Origin: Porphyromonas pogonae
GTDB taxonomy: Bacteria > Bacteroidota > Bacteroidia > Bacteroidales > Porphyromonadaceae
Length of the DNA: 64,000 nt
Direction: 5' to 3'
NCBI RefSeq assembly: GCF_036320655.1
Contig: NZ_CP143258.1
Location: 2,394,001-2,458,000, forward strand
Shown in pieces: positions 44,232 through 53,086 of the stretch. Below the pieces are notes generated by a model. It saw nothing but the letters and a program-made list of their open reading frames with translations. It was not told the origin of the DNA and searched no databases. Made by a program: the position numbers and the translations under genes. Position 1 is the stretch's first letter, and the number at the start of each line of letters is the position of its first letter.

Positions 44232-45647
44232 ATGAACCAATCTAAAATAATTGTTACGGGGATAGGCCCCGGTAGCGCTGAAGATATTACCCCCGCCACA
44301 CTCCACGCCATCCAAAGCGCTGATGTAGTGGTGGGATATAAATACTATTTCCGTTTTGTCGAAGATTATATTACCGAAAACACAGTGTGCATCGATAGCG
44401 GAATGAAAAAAGAGCGTCAGCGTGCCTTGGAAGCTTATGAATATGCCCTGCAAGGGAAAACGGTATGTGTTATCAGTTCGGGAGACTCCGGTATATACGG
44501 CATGGCTCCGCTGATATTCGAAATGCAAAAAGAACTCAAAGCCGAACACATCACTATAGAGGTATTGCCGGGCATCAGTGCTTTCCAGAAAGCGGCTGCT
44601 CTACTGGGAGCCCCCATAGGACATGATACTTGTCTGATATCGCTATCGGATCTGATGACTCCGTGGCTCGTGATCGAAAAACGAATCAAAGCAGCTGCTA
44701 CGGGTGACTTCGTGACGGCAATATACAATCCTAAGAGCAATGGGCGTTACTGGCAACTCTATCGTCTGCTGGAGATATTCGGTGCGGAGCGGAGCCCCAA
44801 TACCCCCATAGGATACGTGCGTCAAGGCGGACGTGATGAGCAGGAAGTAACGCTGACTACACTGGCTGACTTTGATCCTGAAAAAGTGGATATGTTCACC
44901 GTGATTATTATCGGCAATTCACAGTCGTACATCCATAACAACAAGTTTATCACCCCAAGGGGATATTACAGAGATCAACAAACGGATCGCGAGAGCAAGG
45001 GCATTGGACAAGACATCATGATAGAAAGCTTCCGCACCATCGAAAGCGAGCTGAAAAACAAAGACATCCCTTTGGACAGAAAGTGGGCTCTTCTGCATGC
45101 AATCCACACTACAGCGGACTTTGAGATGGAGCAGATTATCAGCATGGACGACAAAGCAGTGGAGAACATGTACAATGCAATGATGGCTAAAAAATTCGAC
45201 ACCATAATCACCGACGTTACTATGGCTGCTTCAGGAATCAGGAAAGGAGCATTGGAGCGACTGGGCATGACGGTAAAATGCTACTTGCAAGATCCTCGTG
45301 TGGCAGAAATGGCAAAAACCAAAAACATCACACGCACACAGGCCGGCATCAGGTTAGCAGTAGAAGAGCATCCCAATGCCTTGTATGTTTTCGGCAATGC
45401 TCCTACCGCTCTTATGGAACTTTGCGACCTTATTATCAAAGGGAAAGCCGAGCCGTCAGGCATCATAGCTTCGCCCGTGGGCTTTGTGCATGTTCAGGAG
45501 TCCAAGCACATGGTCAAGCCTTTCAAACACATCCCCAAGATCATTGTAGAAGGGCGCAAAGGAGGAAGCAACCTTGCCGCCACTCTCGTAAACGCTATAC
45601 TCTGCTATGACGATGCTGTGCATCTGAAACCCGGACGAGATCTATAA
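44232..45647 (+). CDS. cbiHC: CbiH-CbiC fusion: precorrin-3B C17-methyltransferase / precorrin-8X methylmutase
   Basis: The 471-residue protein joins two enzymes. Residues ~1-245 are a SAM-dependent methyltransferase (VTGIGPGSAEDITPATL, ISSGDSGIYGMAPL, VLPGISAFQKAAALLGAP) that methylates C17 and contracts the ring. Residues ~260-471 are the methylmutase that moves the C11 methyl to C12, with its conserved His in LLHAIHTTADFEM and GNAPTALMEL near the end. The two steps are not consecutive, so the fusion may serve dosage or complex formation. It follows cbiK after 23 bases. Confidence 0.93.
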   Translation: MNQSKIIVTGIGPGSAEDITPATLHAIQSADVVVGYKYYFRFVEDYITENTVCIDSGMKKERQRALEAYEYALQGKTVCVISSGDSGIYGMAPLIFEMQKELKAEHITIEVLPGISAFQKAAALLGAPIGHDTCLISLSDLMTPWLVIEKRIKAAATGDFVTAIYNPKSNGRYWQLYRLLEIFGAERSPNTPIGYVRQGGRDEQEVTLTTLADFDPEKVDMFTVIIIGNSQSYIHNNKFITPRGYYRDQQTDRESKGIGQDIMIESFRTIESELKNKDIPLDRKWALLHAIHTTADFEMEQIISMDDKAVENMYNAMMAKKFDTIITDVTMAASGIRKGALERLGMTVKCYLQDPRVAEMAKTKNITRTQAGIRLAVEEHPNALYVFGNAPTALMELCDLIIKGKAEPSGIIASPVGFVHVQESKHMVKPFKHIPKIIVEGRKGGSNLAATLVNAILCYDDAVHLKPGRDL

Positions 45648-45668
45648 ACACATTACAAAGAAAAAACA

Positions 45669-46901
45669 ATGATGTGGAGCAACAACAAGAAATCTGAGGT
45701 AGAACAAAAATTCTATATCATAGGACTGACGGATAGCAATGCTCCGTACCTCATGCCTGAAGTACTGGAGCATATATCTCGAGGCACGGTATTCTCGGGA
45801 GGCCTTAGACATTATGAGATAGTCAAGGAGATATTGCCCATAGGGAGTAAATGGATCAATATCACAGTACCTTTGGACAAGGTATTCAAAGAATACGAAG
45901 GATACAACGAAGTGATTGTATTCGCTTCGGGAGATCCCCTCTTCTTCGGGTTTGCCAATACGGTGATCAACCGTCTCCCCCAAGCGGATGTCAAGGTGTA
46001 CCCGGCCTTCAACTCGTTACAATTACTGGCTCAGGCTTGCAACATCGCTTATCAGGATATGAGGTGTGTATCGCTGACGGGCAGGCCGTGGCACGAGTTT
46101 GACAAAGCCCTTATCAATCAAGAAAAGGTGATAGGATTACTGACCGATAGAAATCATACTCCATCAACCATAGCACAAAGGATGCTCGACTACGGCTATA
46201 CGGACTACGAGTTTATTGTGGGCGAACGTCTCGGCAACGAATCGGATCAGAAATGCACTTGGGGCGAGGTATCGGAGATGGTGAACATGACTTTCGAAAT
46301 GCCCAACTGCATCATACTGAAACAAACGGCAAGGAAGCAAGAGTCTGTGGCTCTGGGAATACCCGATAACCAATTCATGCCGCTGGATGGCAGATTGAAT
46401 ATGATTACCAAGATGCCAATCCGACTAATAAGTCTCAGCAAAATGGATCTGCACCGTAAAAAAACGTTGTGGGACGTAGGCTTTTGTACAGGCTCGGTAT
46501 CCATTGAGGCCAAGAGACTGTTTCCTCACTTGCACATAGAGGCGTTTGAGATCAGAGAATCAGGACTTGAACTCATGGAGGTCAACAGCAAACGATTTGG
46601 GTGTCCCGGGATCAATGCGCATATAGGAGATTTCCTGGATACCGATATCAGAGAACTCCCACCTCCCGATGCGGTATTCATAGGCGGGCATGGAGGCAAG
46701 TTGATAGAGATAGTCAAAAAACTAAAATCGGTGATGACAGATGAGGGTATTTTAGTATTTAATTCTGTGTCACAAGATAGTGCCACTCTGTTCCTCAAAG
46801 CTATAGACAAAGCAGGCATGAAGATCGAGGAGCAATCACGGGTGGCACTGGACGACTACAACCCCATCACGATATTCAAAGCCGTAAAGCAAACTAAATA
46901 G
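45669..46901 (+). CDS. cbiET: CbiE-CbiT fusion: precorrin-6Y/-7 C5,C15-methyltransferase
   Basis: The 410-residue protein corresponds to CobL. Residues ~1-215 are CbiE (FYIIGLTDSNAPYLMPEVL, VIVFASGDPLFFG), which methylates C5. Residues ~240-410 are CbiT (LWDVGFCTGSVSIEAKRLFP as the SAM-binding loop; PDAVFIGGHGG), which methylates C15 and decarboxylates. The usual ExGxGxGS loop reads WDVGFCTGS, one of several small deviations. It lies between cbiHC and cbiGF with ~10-20 base gaps. Confidence 0.93.
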   Translation: MMWSNNKKSEVEQKFYIIGLTDSNAPYLMPEVLEHISRGTVFSGGLRHYEIVKEILPIGSKWINITVPLDKVFKEYEGYNEVIVFASGDPLFFGFANTVINRLPQADVKVYPAFNSLQLLAQACNIAYQDMRCVSLTGRPWHEFDKALINQEKVIGLLTDRNHTPSTIAQRMLDYGYTDYEFIVGERLGNESDQKCTWGEVSEMVNMTFEMPNCIILKQTARKQESVALGIPDNQFMPLDGRLNMITKMPIRLISLSKMDLHRKKTLWDVGFCTGSVSIEAKRLFPHLHIEAFEIRESGLELMEVNSKRFGCPGINAHIGDFLDTDIRELPPPDAVFIGGHGGKLIEIVKKLKSVMTDEGILVFNSVSQDSATLFLKAIDKAGMKIEEQSRVALDDYNPITIFKAVKQTK

Positions 46902-46911
46902 CATAGCACAA

Positions 46912-48723
46912 ATGAATCATCATATAGGTATCATCACGATCTCGTCACAGGGGATCGGTATAGCGGAAGCTATACGAAGTGAGATCCATGAAGCAGAGAT
47001 TTTCACCCTGCATAGCAATGAACGATATCCTAAGATTGAGGATATCAATTCTTTCTTCAAAGAATGCTTTGGCAATTATGATTGCTGGTGTTTTATTGGC
47101 GCTATGGGCATCTGTATCCGCAGCATTGCCCCTTTTGTTCAAGACAAACACTCTGATCCTGCAGTCATCAATATCGACTCCGGAGGCAAGTATGTAGTGT
47201 CGGTGCTGTCGGGACATGTGGGTGGTGCCAATAAACTATGTACCGACATCAGCCACATCATTGGTGCTCAGCCTGTAATCTCTACTCAAAGTGACAATAA
47301 TGACCTTTGGGCATTGGACATGCTGGGCGACCTGTATGACTGGATGACCGTCTCTAATACAGAGAGCCTGAATAAACCTATCATAGAGTTTGTAAATGGT
47401 AAGAAGACAGCGGTACTCCTGGAGATAAGGGACAAAGGCACTGATTATCTCGAGCGCACAGCTCCCTCGCATGTACAACTGTTTTATGCAGCAGATCAAA
47501 TCAATCCGGACAACTTTGACCTCATCATTACAGTTAGCCCACGGAGGCATGAATTTGGTATCACCACACTACAGTACATCCCTCGCGTACTCTCACTCGG
47601 GATCGGCTGTCGCAAAGCATGCAACCCTGATCACATCAAGGACTTTATCCTCACGGAAATAGAACGCAAGGGATTTCGCCGAGAAGCGATCAAGGATGTA
47701 TCTACCATTGAGCTTAAAAAAGACGAGCCACTGATACATGATTTTGGCAAGGAATATCCCATCGTGATCTACCGGGCAGAAGATCTTGAGGATGTAGCTG
47801 TAAGTAATCCGTCACAAAAAGTGAAAGAAGTTACAGGCATCGCCGGCGTGAGTGAAAGCTGTGCCATCAAGAGTGCGCATGACGGCTATTTGATGATAGG
47901 GAAGCAAAAAGGTTGCTTCTCCAAAGGCAATGACTTTACCTTCGCATTGGCAATAGATAAGGACAAGCTCAGAGCAGGACATATAGAGATTGTAGGTGCA
48001 GGGCCCGGTGATCCCGATCTCATATCGGTGAGAGGAAGATATTTTCTCGAAAAAGCCGACCTGATCCTCTACGCCGGCAGTCTCGTTCCCAAGGAGCTTA
48101 CCTTGTGTGCCAAAGATGGGGCTGTGGTCAGGAGTTCTGCGACGATGAATCTGGAAGAGCAGTTTGCTCTCATGAAAGAGTTTTATGACAAAGGCGCATT
48201 CATTGTGCGGCTACATACAGGAGACCCCTGTATCTATGGAGCTATACAGGAGCAGATGGCTTTTTTCGACGAATACGGTATGAGCTATCATATTACCCCG
48301 GGTATATCCTCCTTCCAAGCAGCTGCTGCAGCACTCAAATCGCAATTTACAATTCCCGAAAAGATACAAACCATCATCCTCACCCGTGGCGAAGGGCGCA
48401 CCCCTATGCCCGAAAAAGAAAAATTACACATGCTGGCACGCTCACAAAGCACCATGTGTATATTCCTGAGTGCAGGTATTGTAGATGAAGTACAGAGCCA
48501 ACTGCTGGAGCACTATCCGCCCACTACTCCCGTAGCGGCATGCTATCACCTGACGTGGAAAGACGAAAGGATCTATCGCGGAGAACTCAAAGACCTGGCA
48601 AAGATTGTGAAGGACAATAATCTTACCCTCACTACCATGCTGGTTGTAGGGGACTCCATTGACAATAGGAAAGGTTTGTCCAAGCTCTACTCCCATCAAT
48701 TCAAGCACCTTTTCCGCCCATGA
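46912..48723 (+). CDS. cbiGF: CbiG-CbiF fusion: cobalt-precorrin-5A hydrolase / precorrin-4 C11-methyltransferase
   Basis: In the 603-residue protein, residues ~1-350 are CbiG, with an N-terminal part containing VVSVLSGHVGGANKLC and a C-terminal part from SLGIGCRKAC; it opens the delta-lactone and releases acetaldehyde. Residues ~358-603 are CbiF (IEIVGAGPGDPDLISVRG, VRLHTGDPCIYGAIQEQM, ITPGISSFQAAAAAL), which methylates C11. These two act one after the other in the pathway, so the fusion could channel the intermediate. Its stop overlaps the cbiJD start by 4 bases. Confidence 0.94.
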   Translation: MNHHIGIITISSQGIGIAEAIRSEIHEAEIFTLHSNERYPKIEDINSFFKECFGNYDCWCFIGAMGICIRSIAPFVQDKHSDPAVINIDSGGKYVVSVLSGHVGGANKLCTDISHIIGAQPVISTQSDNNDLWALDMLGDLYDWMTVSNTESLNKPIIEFVNGKKTAVLLEIRDKGTDYLERTAPSHVQLFYAADQINPDNFDLIITVSPRRHEFGITTLQYIPRVLSLGIGCRKACNPDHIKDFILTEIERKGFRREAIKDVSTIELKKDEPLIHDFGKEYPIVIYRAEDLEDVAVSNPSQKVKEVTGIAGVSESCAIKSAHDGYLMIGKQKGCFSKGNDFTFALAIDKDKLRAGHIEIVGAGPGDPDLISVRGRYFLEKADLILYAGSLVPKELTLCAKDGAVVRSSATMNLEEQFALMKEFYDKGAFIVRLHTGDPCIYGAIQEQMAFFDEYGMSYHITPGISSFQAAAAALKSQFTIPEKIQTIILTRGEGRTPMPEKEKLHMLARSQSTMCIFLSAGIVDEVQSQLLEHYPPTTPVAACYHLTWKDERIYRGELKDLAKIVKDNNLTLTTMLVVGDSIDNRKGLSKLYSHQFKHLFRP

Positions 48724-50534
48724 TCTTAGTTTTCGGTGGAACCACGGAGGGGCGCTTGTGCATTGAAGTTCTGGAGGAGGCAGGTAAGGCGTTTTATTAT
48801 GCCACCAAGGGGGCGTTGCAACAAGTCACATTCAAAAACGGTATCCCCCTTACGGGAGCCATGGATGTGCCCCGCATAGTAGAGTTTTGCACCTCGCACG
48901 GCATCCTACTTATCATTGATGCTGCACACCCCTTTGCCGAGAACCTTCACAGCAATATAGAGCAAGCATCGCTAAAGTTGAAGATACCTGTTGTGAGGAT
49001 ACAACGCAATTTTGACCTCAATGTCGATGGCATTTTCTGTGACGACTATAACGATGCGACACGTAAACTCAAATCTGCGGGAGTCAAAAAACTACTGGCG
49101 CTGACCGGGGTAAATACTATAGCCAAGCTCAAAGACTTCTGGACAGAGCACGAAACATACTTCAGGATTCTGGACAGAGATGAGTCCAACCGTATTGTGA
49201 CAGATCATCACTTCCCGCAAGATCACATTCTTTACTTTGATTTTGAGAATCCTGATGACGAGAGCATTATGCACACTATACACCCCGATGCCGTCATTAC
49301 AAAAGAAAGCGGTAGCTCAGGCTATTTCGAGGAAAAAGCTAAGATGTGTCAGCGATACCACACCCCCTTGTACATCATACGTCGCCCACGTACACCGAAA
49401 TCTTTCGTATCTGTCGAGGGCAAGGTAGGCCTGAGAAAAGCGATAGAAAACCTGTGCCCCACATTTTTTCCCTTACGCAGTGGTTATACTACCGGCTCGT
49501 GTGCTACGGCTGCGACCAAGGCTGCTCTGGTGGCACTACTCACCGATGATATTCTGCAAGAGGTAAGCATCACGCTACCCCAAGGCGAACAGGTGATACT
49601 CCCCATAAGCAAAGTTGAACTGCATGAGCAATATGCGGAGGCCACAGTAATCAAAGACTCCGGAGACGACCCCGACATCACCAATGGCATCAGCATAGTA
49701 TCACGGGTAGAGGTCAATAACGACTCGGACGATATAGTCATCGACGGAGGCGAGGGAGTAGGCAGAGTGACCCTCCCAGGCTTGGGTATAGAAGTCGGTG
49801 GACCTGCCATCAACACCACTCCCCGCAGTATGATCAGGCAAGCAGTGAGAGAGTGTTGCGAGTGCGGAGTACATGTCACCATATCGGTACCACAGGGATA
49901 TGAGATAGGAAAGAAGACTTTCAACCCCAGACTCGGCATCGTAGATGGTATCTCCATCATCGGTACCAGTGGCGTGGTCAAGCCCTACTCTTCAGAAGCC
50001 TTTATCGCCTCCATAACCCGCCAAGTCTCCGTAGCCCAAGCTACCCTCTGTGATATGATCGTGATCAACTCAGGGGGCAAGAGTGAGAATTTCCTCAAAG
50101 CGATTTTCCCCGACAAGCCTGCTCAGATCTTTGTGCAATACGGCAACTTCATCGGAGAAACACTGCGTGAGGTGAATAACTCCACCTTCAAACAAGTGTA
50201 CATGGGGATTATGATAGGTAAAGCCGTAAAGCTGGCGGAAGGAAACTTGGATACCCATAGCAAAAAGGTAGTCATGAACAAAAACTTCCTCTGCAGTGTG
50301 GCTCACGAAGTAAATGCCTTGGATGACCTACGCAGTATCATAGAAAACATCACGCTGGCAAGGGAGTTGCTTGACAAAGTGCCCTCCCGGCATGCTCACA
50401 ACTTCTTCACAGCTATCCTGCGCCACTGTTACGAGACGTGCAAGCCCTGCATACCCCACAGCGACCTACAGATATTGCTCATAGAAGAGAGCGGCAAAGT
50501 AAACTATAAATATCCCATACTACATCATGCATAA
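48720..50534 (+). CDS. cbiJD: CbiJ-CbiD fusion: precorrin-6A reductase / cobalt-precorrin-5B C1-methyltransferase
   Basis: In the 604-residue protein, residues ~1-240 are CbiJ (ILVFGGTTEGRLCIEVLEEA, IDAAHPFAENL, VVRIQRN), an NAD(P)H-dependent reductase. Residues ~250-604 are CbiD (PLRSGYTTGSCATAATKAAL, GYEIGKKTFNPRLGI, DGISIIGTSGVVKPYS). CbiD methylates C1 and CbiJ reduces its product, so these are again adjacent steps. It overlaps cbiGF by 4 bases and cbiL by 8 bases. Confidence 0.94.
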   Translation: MILVFGGTTEGRLCIEVLEEAGKAFYYATKGALQQVTFKNGIPLTGAMDVPRIVEFCTSHGILLIIDAAHPFAENLHSNIEQASLKLKIPVVRIQRNFDLNVDGIFCDDYNDATRKLKSAGVKKLLALTGVNTIAKLKDFWTEHETYFRILDRDESNRIVTDHHFPQDHILYFDFENPDDESIMHTIHPDAVITKESGSSGYFEEKAKMCQRYHTPLYIIRRPRTPKSFVSVEGKVGLRKAIENLCPTFFPLRSGYTTGSCATAATKAALVALLTDDILQEVSITLPQGEQVILPISKVELHEQYAEATVIKDSGDDPDITNGISIVSRVEVNNDSDDIVIDGGEGVGRVTLPGLGIEVGGPAINTTPRSMIRQAVRECCECGVHVTISVPQGYEIGKKTFNPRLGIVDGISIIGTSGVVKPYSSEAFIASITRQVSVAQATLCDMIVINSGGKSENFLKAIFPDKPAQIFVQYGNFIGETLREVNNSTFKQVYMGIMIGKAVKLAEGNLDTHSKKVVMNKNFLCSVAHEVNALDDLRSIIENITLARELLDKVPSRHAHNFFTAILRHCYETCKPCIPHSDLQILLIEESGKVNYKYPILHHA

Positions 50535-51246
50535 ATCTAACCTGTTTTTTATCTCTCTGGGGCCGGGCGATCCAGAACTCATAACGCTCAAATCCCTTAG
50601 GCAACTCGAACGATCGGACATGATATTCTGTCCCGGCACACACACGCTCAGCGGCACATTCCGCTCTCGATCCAAAGAAATACTGGATCAGCTGGGCATC
50701 GACGAGCGTAAAGTGATTGTATTCAACGTACCCATGTCCAAACAACGTGATGCCGCACACATTGCCTACAACGAAATCGCTTACAAGCTTATGGAGATAT
50801 ACCGCGAGCATAACGACAGCAAAATTATCTCCGTGGTAGCAGAGGGAGACTGTGGCTTTTACTCCTCCACACACTACATCAGTGAGATACTGATGCAAGA
50901 GGGTGTGGAAGTTAATCATATCGCAGGAGTACCTGCATTCTTGGCTTGTGCAGCTGCCGTAAATCTCCACATTACCAAGCAGGAAGAGACATTGGAGGTA
51001 GTACCCGGCATAGTCACCGAGGAGCAACTACTACATGATCTCAAAGAGAAAAAGACTATTGTGATCATGAAAGTTTCCCTCTCCGAGACGGTGCTCAAAG
51101 CATTTCTTACAGCACACCCTCAGTACTCCTACTCCTATTTCGAAAACGTGGGCTTGGACAATGAATACAGCACAACCAACAGTGCCGAGATACAGGCGCG
51201 TAAGATACCCTACTTCTCCATCATGATCATCAAAAATGAGGAGTAG
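50527..51246 (+). CDS. cbiL: precorrin-2 / cobalt-factor II C20-methyltransferase
   Basis: CbiL adds a methyl group at C20 right after cobalt insertion. The 239-residue protein has the SAM-dependent tetrapyrrole methyltransferase fold: FFISLGPGDPELITLKSL at the N-terminus, VVAEGDCGFYSSTHYI and IAGVPAFLACAAAVNL. It is the last gene of the operon, whose order does not follow the pathway. With the four fusions the operon covers ten activities; cobyrinate amidation, side-chain and nucleotide-loop genes are absent from the window. Confidence 0.92.
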   Translation: MHKSNLFFISLGPGDPELITLKSLRQLERSDMIFCPGTHTLSGTFRSRSKEILDQLGIDERKVIVFNVPMSKQRDAAHIAYNEIAYKLMEIYREHNDSKIISVVAEGDCGFYSSTHYISEILMQEGVEVNHIAGVPAFLACAAAVNLHITKQEETLEVVPGIVTEEQLLHDLKEKKTIVIMKVSLSETVLKAFLTAHPQYSYSYFENVGLDNEYSTTNSAEIQARKIPYFSIMIIKNEE

Positions 51247-51279
51247 ACCGAGGTGTAATTAGGGGTTAATCTCAGAATT

Positions 51280-51330
51280 TTGCTATCCGCCTATGTGTGA
51301 AACTACATGTCATGCATAGGCGGATAGCAA
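51280..51330 (+). terminator. long hairpin at the end of the cbi operon
   Basis: TTGCTATCCGCCTATG (51280-51295) and CATAGGCGGATAGCAA (51315-51330) form a perfect 16-bp stem with a 19-nt loop. TTTATAG follows on this strand, so it is a plausible though not classic terminator. Confidence 0.65.
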
Positions 51331-51401
51331 TTTATAGCTGACGAGGGGGGGATGCCGTCTCTCCAATACATAAGCATAACTCGCACATGAAGACCAAACC
51401 T

Positions 51402-51426
51402 TGATTTTGACAAAATGTCAAAATCA
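51402..51426. promoter_or_regulatory. 25-bp palindrome containing TTGACATTTTGTCAA
   Basis: TGATTTTGACA, AAA, TGTCAAAATCA: 11-bp perfect arms. Its complement contains the same 15 bases that occur at 12316-12330. The size and AT-rich centre suit a dimeric repressor or a CRP/FNR-type site. No gene start lies close by, and it could also act as a hairpin in RNA. Confidence 0.45.
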
Positions 51427-51734
51427 GCATCCGATATACAGAGGATAGGTTTTGTTGTAATAGATTGCAATACATTATTCTAAAAAAGTTGTCTAAGCCC
51501 ATAATTCACCAAAAAAAAGTGATCGTTTAGTTAAAACATCACACTTATTTATACTGTGTATAAATAAGAAACAATATTTTGAAGCTCTTATCGCATCCGA
51601 AAATAGGGCTTAATAAACACATTGCTACCATAAGCGCCCGAAAATAAATATCTATAGTATGCATACTTCTATTATAATAAATCCTTAGAGTTAGGGTTGC
51701 ATTAATCATCTCAAAACTCAATTATCTTCATTGG

Positions 51735-51865
51735 TATATGATGGGGTTGTCGACACTATATGATAAGTCAGTTGTCCGTATACATAAATCAATCGTCCGT
51801 ATACTATAGGTCTAATGTCCGTATAGGATAAGTCAGCAAACCGTATAGGATGAATCAGCCGCCCC
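51735..51865 (+). repeat. degenerate 22-bp minisatellite, array B (six units)
   Basis: Six units start at 51735, 51757, 51779, 51800, 51822 and 51844; five are 22 bp and one is 21. Each begins TATA. Four contain a GTCAG, ATCAG or ATCAA block near the middle and most end in CCG, so that CCGTATA recurs at every junction in the centre of the array (51776, 51797, 51819, 51841). The unit aligns with that of array A at 10450 (TAT, then an AT-rich stretch, AGGTC or AAGTC, then GACC or TCCG). No gene lies within several hundred bases. Confidence 0.78.
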
Positions 51866-52435
51866 TCCATCATACGATAGCAGAGCAGTACACATGATTG
51901 AACGAAATATATGGAAGGAAGATAGAATGAAAAAGTCGATAAATGAGTTAAGATCGATAAATGCCTACGGATTGGCGGTGTCGATAGTGAAGGCGTACTG
52001 TATAAATACTAAGCGAAGTATTACATACGGGAAGATCCAATAAATGGAGCATAAGGGAATACACCGTGTTCTATATATTTAGTTGAGAAATTACTTGTCA
52101 TAGTATGCTTATCTGCAGGCTCATTATTAATCAGGCTTAATGGGTGTATGGAATAAAAACGCCGAGAGTACAAGGACAAAGATACAACAACGGAAATCGG
52201 TTGTCAAGGACCTTTATTGTGATAGTATTGAAGCCACTGTGCCCAACAAGCGTGAATCAAAAAATACCGACAAAAAGTAACTTTTTGCTAAAATATCAAG
52301 CCTCTTACTTAAATTTAGTCAATGGGATTTACTCAATGATCTCGATGGTGGAGCCAAGCATAAGCAACCTTTAAAAACACAGTGTCCTATGCACATAACT
52401 GCATGATAAAACAATGATTAGTTGAATGAAACATA
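51866..52435. other. non-coding stretch between array B and dps
   Basis: No credible gene is seen; the short frame near 52144 has no recognisable features. TCGATAAATG occurs twice 18 bases apart (51936-51945, 51954-51963), possibly a further decayed repeat. Confidence 0.4.
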
Positions 52436-52440
52436 ATAAG

Positions 52441-52476
52441 AAAAGCCGACTCATTGATCAAAATGAATTGGCTTTT
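52441..52476 (-). terminator. terminator of dps
   Basis: AAAAGCCGACTCATT pairs with AATGAATTGGCTTTT with one mismatch and wobble. On the minus strand TTTTCTTATT follows. Confidence 0.75.
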
Positions 52477-52512
52477 GTGTAATATTACATCTGCTCTGAT
52501 GAGCCGTGATGA

Positions 52513-52995
52513 TTACTTATTCATGTATGCATCCAACATCCAGACAAGCTTTTCTTGCTCTCCGAGATATCCGATCATCAAATCTACAGTAACTTCATCA
52601 GAAGCCTCACCTGCAAGTTCTGCAATCTCGCGTTCTTTAGCGATGATAAGTTTGTAAGTCTCGAATACGTGTTGAAGACCCTCTGAGGGAGTAGTAATAC
52701 CGCTGTACTCAGCCACCTCGCTAACTTTAAGGCTTTGGCTGTAGCGATTTTCGGGCACACCGCCGAGTTGTAAAATTCTCTCAGCTACTTCGTCTACTTT
52801 CTCTGATACACCATCGTACATTTCTTCATATTGTTTGTGCAAAACAAAGAATTGCTCGCCTCTGATGTGCCAGTGGAGACCACGCAGATTAGAATAAAAA
52901 ATCTGGAAATCTGCCAATAATACAGCCAATTGATCTTTTACTTTCTTTACTTCTGATTCTTTCAAACCTGTTGTTGATAAAACACTCTTTTTCAT
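52513..52995 (-). CDS. dps: Dps-family ferritin-like DNA-binding protein
   Basis: Dps forms a 12-subunit shell that oxidises and stores iron and protects DNA during oxidative stress and starvation. From the ATG at 52995 it has 160 residues; an upstream ATG adds 11 residues without conservation. The ferroxidase residues are seen in [24 protein letters not shown] (His and Asp/Glu) and DEVAERI. The N-terminus ([20 protein letters not shown]) is Lys-rich, as expected for DNA contact. It has its own promoter and terminator. Confidence 0.94.
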   Translation of the reverse strand: MKKSVLSTTGLKESEVKKVKDQLAVLLADFQIFYSNLRGLHWHIRGEQFFVLHKQYEEMYDGVSEKVDEVAERILQLGGVPENRYSQSLKVSEVAEYSGITTPSEGLQHVFETYKLIIAKEREIAELAGEASDEVTVDLMIGYLGEQEKLVWMLDAYMNK

Positions 52996-53025
52996 AATTT
53001 TTATTCTTTTTATTGATTTATATAA

Positions 53026-53057
53026 CAAAGGTACACTTTACATGAGCAACCTCCAAC
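53026..53057 (-). promoter_or_regulatory. promoter of dps
   Basis: On the minus strand TACCTTTG (53033-53026) matches TAnnTTTG exactly; TTGG lies 20 bases upstream as a weak -33 box. The leader is about 25 nt. Confidence 0.55.
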
Positions 53058-53086
53058 AGACATTCTCAATGATGCTATAGGTGTTT

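Noticed and set aside
51735-51865. CRISPR array in the regular 22-bp repeats
   Set aside because: The units follow each other without spacers, diverge strongly and have no cas genes nearby.
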